Shown here in pieces: positions 35,315 through 45,087 of a DNA stretch of 64,000 nt. The translations under genes were made by a program, and so were the position numbers. The notes under the pieces were generated by a model that searched no databases, was not told where the DNA came from, and was given only the letters and a program-made list of their open reading frames with translations. Position 1 is the first letter of the stretch. The number at the start of each line of letters is the position of its first letter. The stretch covers positions 62,001 through 126,000 of the forward strand of contig JAJRXK010000058.1 in NCBI GenBank assembly GCA_024276305.1, given 5' to 3'. This stretch comes from Candidatus Krumholzibacteriota bacterium. GTDB taxonomy: Bacteria > Krumholzibacteriota > Krumholzibacteriia > JAJRXK01.

Positions 35315-35677
35315 TCAACGCCGCTCGATCGAGGTCACGCGCAGGGGCGGTGATCCCGCCCACCGAACCTCGAACCGGAAGTCGATGCTGTCCCCGACGG
35401 AGATCGCGTCGAGGGAGAGTCCATCACTGACCGGGAAGCCCATGGTCATGGCGTTCATCCCCACCGTGTCTCCCCGTGCACTGATGAAGTCGGGAATTGC
35501 TTCGTGGGAAATCATGAGTTCCGTTCCCGGGCCGGCCGGTAACTGGGTCACCACTCCCCGAGCGGTGTAGGTCTGCACGGTGGACTCATCGGACGAAGGC
35601 GTTGACTCCTTGCCCATGCAGCTGGTGACACTGAGCGCCAAGACCAAGAGCCCCAGCCCCATCAGCCCCCGGGTCAT
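35315..35677 (-). CDS. CusF-like copper-binding lipoprotein coupled to nuoN
   Basis: A protein of 120 residues from ATG 35677, inside the nuoN stop (ATGA). The lipobox is VTSC in LVLALSVTSCMGKE. The single domain matches the CusF/copper-binding family: YTARGVVTQLPAGPGTELM, then ISHEAIPDF, MNAMTMGFPV and VGDSIDFRFEV. The histidine and the MxxMTM methionines are the usual Cu(I)/Ag(I) ligands. In known systems such domains carry copper to efflux pumps or to cytochrome oxidase assembly. Here the gene is the last one of the complex I operon, an unusual place, so a link to respiratory metal supply is possible but unproven. Confidence 0.8.
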   Translation of the reverse strand: MTRGLMGLGLLVLALSVTSCMGKESTPSSDESTVQTYTARGVVTQLPAGPGTELMISHEAIPDFISARGDTVGMNAMTMGFPVSDGLSLDAISVGDSIDFRFEVRWAGSPPLRVTSIERR

Positions 35678-37161
35678 CCGCCCCCCAGAAGCATCCGCAG
35701 ACTCTGGTCTGCGAACTCCTTGAGAGGTGACCAAAACACACCGAGCACCAGGGTCGGCACTGCCAGTACCACCAACAGTATCAGGTGGGCCTGAGCCAGA
35801 CCCACTCGGCCCGACAGCTCCGGAGGAGTGAAGTACATCGCACGCGCGATGCGCATGTAGTAGTAGAGCGAGACCACGCTGTTGAGCACACCCAGGATCG
35901 CCAACCACCACAGCCCAGCTTCGCCGGCGGCCGCGAAGAGATAGAACTTGCCGATGAAGCCCGCGGTCGGGGGCAGGCCGGTGAGGCTGATCAGAAAGAG
36001 GAACATCATCGCGGCGACCAACGGTTCGCGGAAGCCCAGTCCAGCGTAGTCGTCGATCTCCTCTCCCGACACTCGGTTGTTCAATGCCACCACCACCAAG
36101 AAAGCCCCGATGGTCATGATGGCGTAGACGAAGAGGTAGAAGAGAACCGCAGCCAGCCCATTCGCGCTCAGAACCACGAATCCCATGAGCATGTAACCGA
36201 CATGCGCGATCGACGAATAGGCCAAAAGCCGCCGCACGCTATTCTGCCGAATGGCCGCCATGTTGCCGAGGGTCATGGTCGCGGCACTGATGATGGCCAG
36301 AACCCAAGGCCATTGCACATCGTCGAGCAACGCCAAGGTTCCCTGGGAATCGTCCTGGACCAGAGCGACATAGAAGAATCGGATCATCAGTGCAAAACCC
36401 GCGATCTTCGGCCCCGAGGCGAAGATCGCCGCGACCGGAGCGGGCGCGCCCTCGTAGACATCTGGAGTCCAGAAGTGGAAGGGTACTGCGCTGATCTTGT
36501 AGCCGATTCCAGCCATCACGAAAAGGATCGCCACCAGCAGGGCCATTCCTCCCTGGCCGCCGCTGAGACCGGCACGGATTCCTTCGTAGCTCGTAGCGCC
36601 GGTGAGCCCATAGAAGAGTGAGAGCCCGTAGAGCATCACCGCACTGCTGACCGCTCCCCACAGAACATACTTCAACGCGGCCTCACTGCTGCGAAAACTG
36701 AATCGAGCAAAACCGGCAAGAATGTAGCTCGTGATGCTTACCGCCTCGAGAGATAGCGCGAGCATGACGATGTCCGCCGACTCAGCCATCACCATCATCC
36801 CGAAACACAGCATCGCCGCCAAGGCGTAGAACTCTCCCTGATGCTCTCGATCACGCCCCATGATCTCTCGGCTGCTCCATGACAGCAATGCCGTCACGAA
36901 GGTGATCCCGAGAAAGAGTAGACGGAAGAAGTGCGCAAATCCGTCCACGACCACCATCTGGCCCAGAATCGCGTGGCTGCTCACTGGCGGATGCAGAAGA
37001 GCCAGAACCAGAGAAATCGCAGTTCCGACCAACAGCGTTCCGAAAGGCACCACGTGGCGGCGTCCCCGGGTGACTAGGTCGCCGAGGACGCAGAGCAGGA
37101 AGGTCAGTCCCATGACTGCTTCCGGGCCGAAGTACGCCGCATCGGACCAAGTGAAATTCAT
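35674..37161 (-). CDS. nuoN: NADH-quinone oxidoreductase subunit N
   Basis: A 495-residue, 14-helix antiporter-like subunit of complex I in the inner membrane. Typical stretches are LALSLEAVSITSYILAGFAR, VPFHFWTPDVYEGAPAPVAA (the discontinuous helix region with a conserved lysine) and IAHVGYMLMGF. It is one of three Mrp-like proton-pumping subunits. It is preceded by nuoM with a 19-base gap, and its stop overlaps the start of the CusF-like lipoprotein gene. Confidence 0.95.
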   Translation of the reverse strand: MNFTWSDAAYFGPEAVMGLTFLLCVLGDLVTRGRRHVVPFGTLLVGTAISLVLALLHPPVSSHAILGQMVVVDGFAHFFRLLFLGITFVTALLSWSSREIMGRDREHQGEFYALAAMLCFGMMVMAESADIVMLALSLEAVSITSYILAGFARFSFRSSEAALKYVLWGAVSSAVMLYGLSLFYGLTGATSYEGIRAGLSGGQGGMALLVAILFVMAGIGYKISAVPFHFWTPDVYEGAPAPVAAIFASGPKIAGFALMIRFFYVALVQDDSQGTLALLDDVQWPWVLAIISAATMTLGNMAAIRQNSVRRLLAYSSIAHVGYMLMGFVVLSANGLAAVLFYLFVYAIMTIGAFLVVVALNNRVSGEEIDDYAGLGFREPLVAAMMFLFLISLTGLPPTAGFIGKFYLFAAAGEAGLWWLAILGVLNSVVSLYYYMRIARAMYFTPPELSGRVGLAQAHLILLVVLAVPTLVLGVFWSPLKEFADQSLRMLLGGG

Positions 37162-37180
37162 GACACGCGCTCCCCTCTCA

Positions 37181-38698
37181 TCAACCTGGAATCTGAGCGA
37201 TGAGATTGAGCAATGAGACCTTGATCATGTTGATGATCGGAGGCGGGAATACACCCAGGAAGATCACCAGGGCCGCGATGGGCAGAACCGTGATCAGCTC
37301 GCGTCGGTTGATGTCCGGCGTATCCGCATACTTCTCGTTCAACGGCCCCAGGAACACGCGCTGCAACATCCACAGCACATATGCTGCTCCCAGAATGATG
37401 CCGAGCACCGACACGATGGTGACCACCCGGTAGACCTCGAAGGCCCCCACGAAGACCAAGGCCTCACCCACGAAGCCACTCAGACCCGGCAACCCCAAAG
37501 CCGCAAAGAGAGCGAGGGAGAACACCGTCGTATACTTCGGCATGGACGTTCCCAGACCACCGAAACCATTGATTTCACGGTGATGCGCCCGATCGTAGAT
37601 GACCCCCACCATCAAGAAGAGCATCGCAGTGATCGTCCCATGATTGAACATCTGGAGAACGGCGCCGGTGATTCCAGCCTCGTTGAACACCGCCATTCCC
37701 AGCAGCACATAGCCCATATGGCTCACCGAGCTGTAGGCCACCAACTTCTTCATGTCGGTCTGGGCCATGGCGCACATGGCACCGTAGATGATGTTCACCG
37801 CGCCCAGAATTGCGAGGGGGTAGGCAAACCACGCAGCCGCATCGGGCAGAATGGGATAGCAGATCCGCAGGATTCCATAGGTGCCCATCTTGAGGAGCAC
37901 GCCGGCGAGAATCACGCTCACCGCAGTGGGGGCCTCGACGTGCGCATCGGGCAACCAGGTATGAAAGGGCACAATCGGCACCTTGATCGCAAAGCCGATG
38001 AAGAGCCCCAGGAAGAGAATGTGTCGGATCGTGGGATCGAGCAGCCACTCGCCATGATTCGCCTGCGCCATCATGTGAAGCATGTTGAAGGTGTGGCCAC
38101 CGGTCGACGGGTCATTGACGTTGAAGTACAGCGCGATCATCACCAACAACATCAGCACTGAGCCGGCGAGCGTATAGAGAAAGAACTTGATGGCGGCGTA
38201 TTCTTTCCGGGGTCCGCCCCACACGCCAATCAGGAAGTACATCGGCAACAGCATGACTTCCCAGAAGACGTAGAACAGGAAGAAGTCGAGCGAAACGAAA
38301 ACGCCCATCATTCCCGTCTCGAGCAATAGGAAGAGCGCGAAATATCCCTTCGTGGCTCGTTGGATCCCCCAACTCGCGACCACACACACCGCACACAAGA
38401 GTGCCGTGAGCAGCACCATGGTCACCGAGATTCCATCGACTCCCACGAAGTACTGGATGTGAAAGGTCCGGATCCAGTCGACCTGTGTCCAAAGCTGCAC
38501 ATCGCTCGTGCTGCGATCGAAGACCATGAAGAGCTTCACTGCCAACACCAGCGGCACCAGGCTGAACCCCAGGGCGGTCCACCGATGGAGGTTCTGGTTG
38601 CGACTGGGGAGCAACGAAATCACCACCGCTCCCAGCAGTGGGAAGAATGTCATCCAGGTCAGCAGCGAACTGCTTCCACCGTCGGCTAGCTCGAGCAT
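37181..38698 (-). CDS. nuoM: NADH-quinone oxidoreductase subunit M
   Basis: A 505-residue antiporter-like membrane subunit. Conserved segments include the lysine/histidine helix VPIVPFHTWLPDAHVEAPTA, FYVFWEVMLLPMYFLIGVWG with the conserved Glu, and SVSHMGYVLLGMAVF. It contributes one proton channel to the membrane arm. It lies between nuoL (34 bases upstream) and nuoN. Confidence 0.96.
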   Translation of the reverse strand: MLELADGGSSSLLTWMTFFPLLGAVVISLLPSRNQNLHRWTALGFSLVPLVLAVKLFMVFDRSTSDVQLWTQVDWIRTFHIQYFVGVDGISVTMVLLTALLCAVCVVASWGIQRATKGYFALFLLLETGMMGVFVSLDFFLFYVFWEVMLLPMYFLIGVWGGPRKEYAAIKFFLYTLAGSVLMLLVMIALYFNVNDPSTGGHTFNMLHMMAQANHGEWLLDPTIRHILFLGLFIGFAIKVPIVPFHTWLPDAHVEAPTAVSVILAGVLLKMGTYGILRICYPILPDAAAWFAYPLAILGAVNIIYGAMCAMAQTDMKKLVAYSSVSHMGYVLLGMAVFNEAGITGAVLQMFNHGTITAMLFLMVGVIYDRAHHREINGFGGLGTSMPKYTTVFSLALFAALGLPGLSGFVGEALVFVGAFEVYRVVTIVSVLGIILGAAYVLWMLQRVFLGPLNEKYADTPDINRRELITVLPIAALVIFLGVFPPPIINMIKVSLLNLIAQIPG

Positions 38699-38732
38699 CG
38701 AGCGCTTCTCCTTCGCATTTCCTCGACCGCCG

Positions 38733-40850
38733 CTACGACATCCACATCGTGCGGTACACGAGAATCAGGACAACCAGGCCCGACACGAGCCCGAGGAAGT
38801 AATTCTGTACACGCCCGGTCTGTACCGATTGCGCAACCGCTCCCAGAGAGCGGAGAATGTCTGCCGTCGCGTTGACCATTCCGTCCACCACGTAGCGATC
38901 CGCACTTCCGGAGAGCCATGCCGCACCCCTCGTGAGATAACCCGCGGAATTGACGATGCCATCGACCACGACTTTGTCGAAGGTTGCGGCCGCGCGATTG
39001 AGTCTGAGCACTCCTCGCACGATCACTGCGTTGTAGACTTCATCGAAGTAGTACTTGTTCCACAGCCACCGGTGGACGCCCGGCAGAGCTTCGAGAACCC
39101 GGTCACTCCGGATGATCCGGCGTTGATAGGTAAGCCAACTGAGCAATATGCCCAGTCCTGCCGCAAAGAGACTCAGGAACATGGCCCGCCGATGGGCTAC
39201 GTGAACGATGTGTTCGAGATCGTGGTTCTCCGGCTCCGCACTGTGCGCAGACTGAGTCTCGGGAAGGCGGATGTCTTCGTCATAAGCCTCGCCCGGAGCT
39301 CGGTGCGCCTCGAGAGTCTGGTGTGGCGCATCGATCATCTGTTCGGTCGCGATCTGGTCGGACTCGCCGGGATCGACAACGAAACGATCGAACCAACTGA
39401 GTCCGATGCCCGGGATCCCTCCCCCGATCACCGCCAAGGTCCCCAGAACGATCAGGGGCGATGCCATTCGCCAATCCACCTCGTGAGCGTGGTCGTAGGC
39501 GTGCTGATCACGAGGCTCACCCATGAAGGTGAGAAAGACGATCCGAAACATGTAGAACGCGGTGATCGCTGCCGCAGCCAGAGTCAGGACGAAGGGCAAG
39601 TAGTTGCCAGGATGGAGCATCCCGTAGGCGAGGGCAGATCCCAGGATGGCGTCCTTCGACCAGAATCCTGCAAAAGGCGGCACCCCAGAGATCGCAATCG
39701 TGGACATCAGGAACGCGGTAAAAGTGATTGGCATCTTGTGCCGCAAACCACCCATTTTTCGCATGTCCTGCTCATGGTGCATGGCATGAATCACGGCGCC
39801 GCTGCCCAGGAACAAACACGCTTTGAAAAAGGCGTGGGTCGTGAGATGGAACATCCCCGCCGCCACTCCGCCGACCCCGACCGCGGTGACCATGTATCCG
39901 AGCTGACTGATGGTCGAATATGCCAGTCCCCGCTTGATGTCTGTCTGCACGATCGCGATGGTTGCAGCGAGGAAGGCGGTGATCGCGCCGGTGTAGGCGA
40001 TGAACTGCAGGGCCGCGGGATCGAAGAGGGGAAAGAGCCGCGCCGTCATGTAGACCCCCGCGGCCACCATGGTCGCCGCGTGGATGAGCGCTGACACTGG
40101 AGTCGGACCTTCCATCGCATTGGGCAACCAAATGTGCAGTGGCATCTGAGCACTCTTGCCCACGCATCCCATGAACAGAAGAATCCCAGCCCAGGTGAGG
40201 GCGGACCCGCTGATCACTCCCGCCTCCACTCCTGCAAAGAGGTCGCTGTAGTGAAAGCTCCCGATGGCCGTGAAGAACATCAGGATTCCGATGAAGAACC
40301 CGAAGTCCCCGACGCGATTGACAATAAAGGCCTTCTTGTTGGCGTGGGCAGCACTGGGCTTGTGGAAGAAGAAGCCGATCAGCACATAACTGGCAACGCC
40401 CACCAGCTCCCAGAAAATGTAGAGGAAGAACACCGAATTGCTGAGCACGATCCCCAACATGGAGAAGGTGAACCACCCCAGAAATCCGAAGTAGCGGGAG
40501 TATCGAGGGTCGCCCTGCATGTATCCCGTGCTGAACAGATGGACCAAGAAGCTCACGAGAGTGACCACTACGAGCATCACCGAGGTCATGCCGTCGACCA
40601 ACAGCCCCAGATCGACGTGGAAAGCGCCAATCCTGAACCAATTCCAGCTCACTTCATAGGAGGCGGAGGGATCTGCAAGGGCCCAGAAACGCGCGAAGAT
40701 CCCGAGCGCCAGCACCAACGCTGCGCCCATGATGGCGACCGCGAACCACGCCCCTCGCCCAGGCAGCCGCTCGCCGGCGAAGAACAACAGTAGGTAGCTC
40801 AGCAACGGCAGGAAGAGGATCGCCAGGGCAGAGCTGAGTATCGGATCCAT
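38733..40850 (-). CDS. nuoL: NADH-quinone oxidoreductase subunit L
   Basis: A 705-residue distal antiporter-like subunit with the long lateral helix near the C-terminus. Motifs seen are FLYIFWELVGVASYVLIGF, KSAQMPLHIWLPNAMEGPTP, TISQLGYMVTAVG and LPFVLTLAAAAITAFYMFRI. A polar insertion of about 60 residues (from DPGESDQIATEQMIDAPHQ) precedes the final helices and the lateral-helix region. ATG 40850 follows the nuoK stop by 8 bases. Confidence 0.96.
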   Translation of the reverse strand: MDPILSSALAILFLPLLSYLLLFFAGERLPGRGAWFAVAIMGAALVLALGIFARFWALADPSASYEVSWNWFRIGAFHVDLGLLVDGMTSVMLVVVTLVSFLVHLFSTGYMQGDPRYSRYFGFLGWFTFSMLGIVLSNSVFFLYIFWELVGVASYVLIGFFFHKPSAAHANKKAFIVNRVGDFGFFIGILMFFTAIGSFHYSDLFAGVEAGVISGSALTWAGILLFMGCVGKSAQMPLHIWLPNAMEGPTPVSALIHAATMVAAGVYMTARLFPLFDPAALQFIAYTGAITAFLAATIAIVQTDIKRGLAYSTISQLGYMVTAVGVGGVAAGMFHLTTHAFFKACLFLGSGAVIHAMHHEQDMRKMGGLRHKMPITFTAFLMSTIAISGVPPFAGFWSKDAILGSALAYGMLHPGNYLPFVLTLAAAAITAFYMFRIVFLTFMGEPRDQHAYDHAHEVDWRMASPLIVLGTLAVIGGGIPGIGLSWFDRFVVDPGESDQIATEQMIDAPHQTLEAHRAPGEAYDEDIRLPETQSAHSAEPENHDLEHIVHVAHRRAMFLSLFAAGLGILLSWLTYQRRIIRSDRVLEALPGVHRWLWNKYYFDEVYNAVIVRGVLRLNRAAATFDKVVVDGIVNSAGYLTRGAAWLSGSADRYVVDGMVNATADILRSLGAVAQSVQTGRVQNYFLGLVSGLVVLILVYRTMWMS

Positions 40851-40858
40851 GTCGCCCC

Positions 40859-41170
40859 CTAGCGCCGCAGCCGGTCAACTTGATTGACCTGGACTGTCTG
40901 AAAGTTCCGGAAGATCGTCAGCACGATGGCCAAAGCCACTGCCGCCTCGGCAGCCGCGATCACGATGATGAACACGGCCACGAGTTGTCCCGTGATGCCG
41001 TCAGTGATGTAGCGATTGAAGGCCACGAAATTCAACGCGGCGGCATTCAACATCAGCTCGATGCCCATGAGAATGACAATGGCGTTGCGGCGGCTGAGAA
41101 CCGTGAAAATCCCACAGGCCATCAGGACCGCGCCAAGACCGAGGTAGTGAACGAGTCCGACCTCAAACAT
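40859..41170 (-). CDS. nuoK: NADH-quinone oxidoreductase subunit K
   Basis: A 103-residue protein with three helices. It shows the two conserved membrane glutamates of the E-channel, in ILMGIELMLNAAALNFVAF and VIVIAAAEAAVALAIVL. Its start overlaps the nuoJ stop by 8 bases, the usual gene arrangement. Confidence 0.96.
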   Translation of the reverse strand: MFEVGLVHYLGLGAVLMACGIFTVLSRRNAIVILMGIELMLNAAALNFVAFNRYITDGITGQLVAVFIIVIAAAEAAVALAIVLTIFRNFQTVQVNQVDRLRR

Positions 41171-41681
41171 GGTCGCTGTCCTCCCCTGCGCTGTCCCGAG
41201 TGAACATGGCAGCTCCGATCAACGCGACCAGCAGCAGCACCGACGCAAACTCGAAAGGAAAGAGATAGTCCGTGAGGAAGGAGACCCCAAAGGCATGGGT
41301 CGTCGGGGTGATCGGGTCCAAGTGCTCCTTCGCGGGCCATACCTGCTCGAGAATCATGCCCACCGAGAGCACCAGGATCGCGACTGCCGCGATCAATGCC
41401 GCCACCGGCTGCACCAGCTCACTCTTCAGATCGGTGGCCGTGATCCGGTGCGTCATCATCACTCCGAACAGAATCAACACCAAGATCCCACCCACGTAGA
41501 CGATCACCTGAGTGGCTGCGAGGAAATCGGCCCCCAGGAACACATACATCGCGCACACACCCAGAAGGGAGAACAGCAACCCAAAGCCGCAGTGCACGAC
41601 ATTCTTGCTCGTTGCCACCGCCAATGCCGCCATCACCGTCATGCCGGCAAAGAGACACCAGATCACGGTCGAGATCATCAC
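41163..41681 (-). CDS. nuoJ: NADH-quinone oxidoreductase subunit J
   Basis: A 172-residue protein with five helices. Conserved features are LLFSLLGVCAMYVFLGADFL and QVIVYVGGILVLILFGVMMT, which includes the pi-bulge helix 3 that couples quinone reduction to proton pumping. The ATG overlaps the nuoI stop (ATGA at 41678-41681). Confidence 0.95.
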   Translation of the reverse strand: MMISTVIWCLFAGMTVMAALAVATSKNVVHCGFGLLFSLLGVCAMYVFLGADFLAATQVIVYVGGILVLILFGVMMTHRITATDLKSELVQPVAALIAAVAILVLSVGMILEQVWPAKEHLDPITPTTHAFGVSFLTDYLFPFEFASVLLLVALIGAAMFTRDSAGEDSDHV

Positions 41682-42166
41682 GCCTCCTTCTCCGAAGATT
41701 CATCCGGGGTCGGCTTTGCTGCTTTGGCAGGCTTCTCCGGGCGCGGCGGTTTGAAGGGCGTGACCGGTTCACTCACGAATTCGTAGACGAGCCGATCCCG
41801 CCGATAGACCGAGTGGTCGTAGTCGTGACTCATGGTGATGCAGTTGGTCGGACAGTGCTCGGTACAGAGCGAACACCAGATGCACTTGTTGTAGTCAATG
41901 GCATAGCGGGTCATCTGCCGCTCTTTGCCTTTGCCTTCGATCTCGATGTAGATGCAATCGACCGGACAGTCCTTCGCGCAGAGCTTGCACGCGGTGCACC
42001 GGGGGACATCGTTGTGTACGAACCCCCGAAAGCGATCCGGGAGAGACCAACGCTCGTCGGGATACTGCTGAGTCACCGGACGTTTGCCCATGTACTTGCC
42101 CGTGATCCTCATCCCCACGAGGATGGACCACATGGTGTCCCGGATTTCACGCACGAATCTGACCAT
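41678..42166 (-). CDS. nuoI: NADH-quinone oxidoreductase subunit I (2x 4Fe-4S)
   Basis: A 162-residue ferredoxin-like subunit that binds clusters N6a and N6b through two CxxCxxCxxxCP motifs, CTACKLCAKDCP and CIWCSLCTEHCP. The C-terminus is extended by a Pro/Lys/Ala-rich tail (PPRPEKPAKAAKPTP). It sits 3 bases after nuoH. Confidence 0.96.
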   Translation of the reverse strand: MVRFVREIRDTMWSILVGMRITGKYMGKRPVTQQYPDERWSLPDRFRGFVHNDVPRCTACKLCAKDCPVDCIYIEIEGKGKERQMTRYAIDYNKCIWCSLCTEHCPTNCITMSHDYDHSVYRRDRLVYEFVSEPVTPFKPPRPEKPAKAAKPTPDESSEKEA

Positions 42167-42169
42167 GGT

Positions 42170-43219
42170 TCAACCAACCATCGAGCGAATGAGCCCGTAG
42201 ATGAAGAGATTGGCGAGGCTCAGGGGAATGAACACCTTCCAACACACGTACATCAGCTGATCGACTCGCAATCGAGGAAGCGTCCATCGAAGCCAGATCT
42301 GCACGAATACCAGGAACACCGACTTCAAGATGAACACCAACGGAGCCGGCACGAATGCGTCAACCGCTGGGATCCCGGTGTACCAACCGCCCAGAAACAC
42401 ACTCACTGCGATCGCCGACACCACGAACATGTCCGCGTATTCTCCCAAGAAGAAGAACGCGAACTTCATCCCCGTGTATTCGGTGTGGTATCCCGACACC
42501 AACTCGGATTCCGTTTCGGGCAAATCGAATGGCACGCGATTCACTTCGGCCAACGAGCTGATCAGATAGATCACAAAGCTGACGAAAAAGATGGGATTGA
42601 AGAGGTGCCAGCTCCACAGCCACCCCCGCTGCGCCTCGGCCAAGGTACCAAGATTCAGCGACCCAACACTCATCACCACCGGCAGAACCGCCAGACCGAG
42701 CGGGATCTCGTAGCTGATCACCTGTGCCGCCCCACGCATCGCGCCGTAGAGGGACCACTTGTTGTTGCTCCCCCATCCCGCCGCGATGACTCCCATCACC
42801 ACCAAACTGCTGGTGGCGAAGGCGTAGAAGAGTCCAATGTCGAGACTCGCGCCCACGAAATCGGGTCCGAAGGGCAAGACCACGAAACTCAGGAACGCTC
42901 CGGTGAATACCAAAAGGGGCGCGATTCGAAACAGGAATTTGTCGGCGTCGGTGGGCCAGATGTCTTCTTTCAGCAGGAGCTTCACTCCGTCCGCGATGGA
43001 CTGCAGGACCCCGTGGAAGTGTCCCACATACATCGGGCCATAGCGGGACTGGATGTATCCGGCCACCTTGCGCTCGGTCCAGATGAAGAACATCGCGCCC
43101 ACCGCGACTCCGCCCAGGATCGTCCCCCCCGCGAACAACATCGCCAGGCCGGAGAGAGCCCAGGGTTGCATTCCCTGCGCCCAACCCGCCTGCGACAGCA
43201 TCTGTTGGAAGGCTTCCAC
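42170..43219 (-). CDS. nuoH: NADH-quinone oxidoreductase subunit H
   Basis: A 349-residue subunit with eight helices at the quinone-site entrance. Conserved stretches include ERKVAGYIQSRYGPMYVGHF, EVNRVPFDLPETESELVSGY and the adjacent HTEYTGMKFAFFFLGEYADM. The start is GTG 43219. A 25-base gap separates it from nuoD, whereas in many genomes nuoE-G lie between these genes. Confidence 0.96.
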   Translation of the reverse strand: MEAFQQMLSQAGWAQGMQPWALSGLAMLFAGGTILGGVAVGAMFFIWTERKVAGYIQSRYGPMYVGHFHGVLQSIADGVKLLLKEDIWPTDADKFLFRIAPLLVFTGAFLSFVVLPFGPDFVGASLDIGLFYAFATSSLVVMGVIAAGWGSNNKWSLYGAMRGAAQVISYEIPLGLAVLPVVMSVGSLNLGTLAEAQRGWLWSWHLFNPIFFVSFVIYLISSLAEVNRVPFDLPETESELVSGYHTEYTGMKFAFFFLGEYADMFVVSAIAVSVFLGGWYTGIPAVDAFVPAPLVFILKSVFLVFVQIWLRWTLPRLRVDQLMYVCWKVFIPLSLANLFIYGLIRSMVG

Positions 43220-43244
43220 GGTTAACGCTTCCTCTTTCTCGACC

Positions 43245-44432
43245 TCAACGGTCGATTTCTCCGAGCACCAGATCCAACGACCCCACAGTGGCCACCAGAT
43301 CGCTGATCATCTGACCAGCCCCCACCTCTTCGATGACGTGCAAATTGTGGAAAGCCGGACTGCGGACCTTGCACCGGAATGGGACATCTCCCCCATCGCT
43401 CAAGATGTAGAATCCGAGTTCGCCCTTGGGGCACTCACTGCGAAAGAAGACTTCACTGTTGGGGATCTTCAACCGCCGCGGCATCTCCGCCATGATCTCA
43501 CCTTCGCGCGGCATCTGCTGCAAAGCCTGCTCCACGATTGCGAGAGATTGCTCCATCTCGAGCATGCGCACCCAATAGCGATCCCAGCAGTCTCCCACCG
43601 TCCCCATGTCTCCGCCGCCCACGGGAATCTCGAAATCGAAGCGGTCGTAGATCGAGTAACCTTGATCCTTTCTCAGATCCCACTTCACTCCCGCACCCCG
43701 CAGCACCGGCCCCGTACAGCCGTAGGCCACTGCTAGGTCTTCATCAATCACACCCACGTTCGCAGTGCGCTCGACGAAGATCTTGTTCGTGGTCAACAAC
43801 TCGTTGTACTCGCGCAGCTTGTCGGGAAAGAGCTTCACGAAGAGTTCGATCTCTTCCAGCGCATCGGGTGGGATGTCCCACTTGACCCCACCCACAACGT
43901 AGTAGCTGTACATCAGACGGGCGCCGCAGACCTTCTCGAAGATGTTCAGGATCGCTTCGCGCTCGCGAAGCGCGTGGAAGAAGGGGGTCATAGCTCCGAT
44001 ATCGAGGCCGTAGGTTCCAAATGCAATGAGATGGCTCGCGATGCGATTGAGCTCGGCGATGATCACTCGAACGTACTCGGCGTATTCGGGGATCTCGACG
44101 CCCATCCCGTTGATCTCCATGAGCTTCTCCACCGCCATGCAATAGCCCCAATTGCTGTTCATGGCGGAGAGATAGTCCATGCGATCGGTGTATACGATGT
44201 ATTGGTGGTAGGTATTGCCTTCGGCCTTCTTCTCGGCGCAGCGATGCAAGTATCCAATGTACGGAGTCACCGAGTGCACGACTTCGCCATCGGTGGTGAT
44301 GAACAGGCGCAACACCCCGTGGGTCGACGGGTGCTGAGGCCCCATGTTGATGTGCAGGAGCTCGCTCTTCATGGTCCGTGCACGGTCCCCGGGACGCGAT
44401 GCCGGAGCGTGTTGCAACTTCGGGAGAATCAT
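43245..44432 (-). CDS. nuoD: NADH-quinone oxidoreductase subunit D (49 kDa)
   Basis: A 395-residue subunit homologous to the [NiFe]-hydrogenase large subunit that forms the quinone-binding cavity with NuoB. Start 44432 lies in the nuoC stop (ATGA) with a purine-rich site upstream; MKSELL at 44372 is an alternative. Motifs are NMGPQHPSTHGVLRL, YIGYLHRCAEKKAEGN, DRMDYLSAMNSNWGY, YGCTGPVLRGAGVKWDLRK, YDRFDFEIPVGGGD and LVLGEIDR at the C-terminus. Confidence 0.96.
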   Translation of the reverse strand: MILPKLQHAPASRPGDRARTMKSELLHINMGPQHPSTHGVLRLFITTDGEVVHSVTPYIGYLHRCAEKKAEGNTYHQYIVYTDRMDYLSAMNSNWGYCMAVEKLMEINGMGVEIPEYAEYVRVIIAELNRIASHLIAFGTYGLDIGAMTPFFHALREREAILNIFEKVCGARLMYSYYVVGGVKWDIPPDALEEIELFVKLFPDKLREYNELLTTNKIFVERTANVGVIDEDLAVAYGCTGPVLRGAGVKWDLRKDQGYSIYDRFDFEIPVGGGDMGTVGDCWDRYWVRMLEMEQSLAIVEQALQQMPREGEIMAEMPRRLKIPNSEVFFRSECPKGELGFYILSDGGDVPFRCKVRSPAFHNLHVIEEVGAGQMISDLVATVGSLDLVLGEIDR

Positions 44433-45052
44433 TCCTTTTCCTCCCGAACTTCGCGAGGAGATGTCCGCACTGCCAATGGCGCGCCTTCGAGAGGTACGTC
44501 GTGATAGCGTGAGGGCATCGCATAGTCCTTGCGCAGTGGGAAGCCTTCCCAATCCTCGGGAAGGAGGATGCGACGCAGATCCGGATGGCCTTCGAATTCG
44601 ATGCCGTACATGTCGTAGGTTTCGCGCTCGGCCCAGAGCGCGGTGGGCCACACCTGCCCCACCGAAGGAACCTTGGGCTCGGTCCGGCGGACCCTCGCCG
44701 CGATCGCGACCTCTCCACCGTGCGCCCGGCTGTGGAGGTGATAGACCACCGCTAGATCTCCACTGCCCGGTTTGGTGGGAGTAGGAGATCCATCCTCCTC
44801 GTAGCGAGAGATCTCGATGTGCTTGCCCTTGCCGCTCTCGTCATAACCTTCGTAGTCGATCCCACTGACGCAGAGCAAACGATCGAATCCTTGGGAGTCT
44901 CGGAGATAACGACAGACTTCTTCCAGCGCATCGACGGCAACATCGATGCGCCGCGGCCAGGCGGTGTCCCTGCCCTCTTCGACGGCACTCGACGACAGGA
45001 TTCGGTCGCCGAACACCTCTCTCAGTCCTGCCTCCACCTCTGCCGGTGTCAT
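44429..45052 (-). CDS. nuoC: NADH-quinone oxidoreductase subunit C (30 kDa)
   Basis: A 207-residue peripheral-arm subunit. It has VVYHLHSRAHGGEVAIAARV, the signature ERETYDMYGIEFEGHPDLRR and LLPEDWEGFPLRKDYAMPS. ATG 45052 has GGAG 8 bases upstream. It is a separate gene, not fused to nuoD. Confidence 0.95.
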   Translation of the reverse strand: MTPAEVEAGLREVFGDRILSSSAVEEGRDTAWPRRIDVAVDALEEVCRYLRDSQGFDRLLCVSGIDYEGYDESGKGKHIEISRYEEDGSPTPTKPGSGDLAVVYHLHSRAHGGEVAIAARVRRTEPKVPSVGQVWPTALWAERETYDMYGIEFEGHPDLRRILLPEDWEGFPLRKDYAMPSRYHDVPLEGAPLAVRTSPREVREEKE

Positions 45053-45087
45053 ACGCTCATCTCCATGGTCGTAGCGCCCATCTACCC

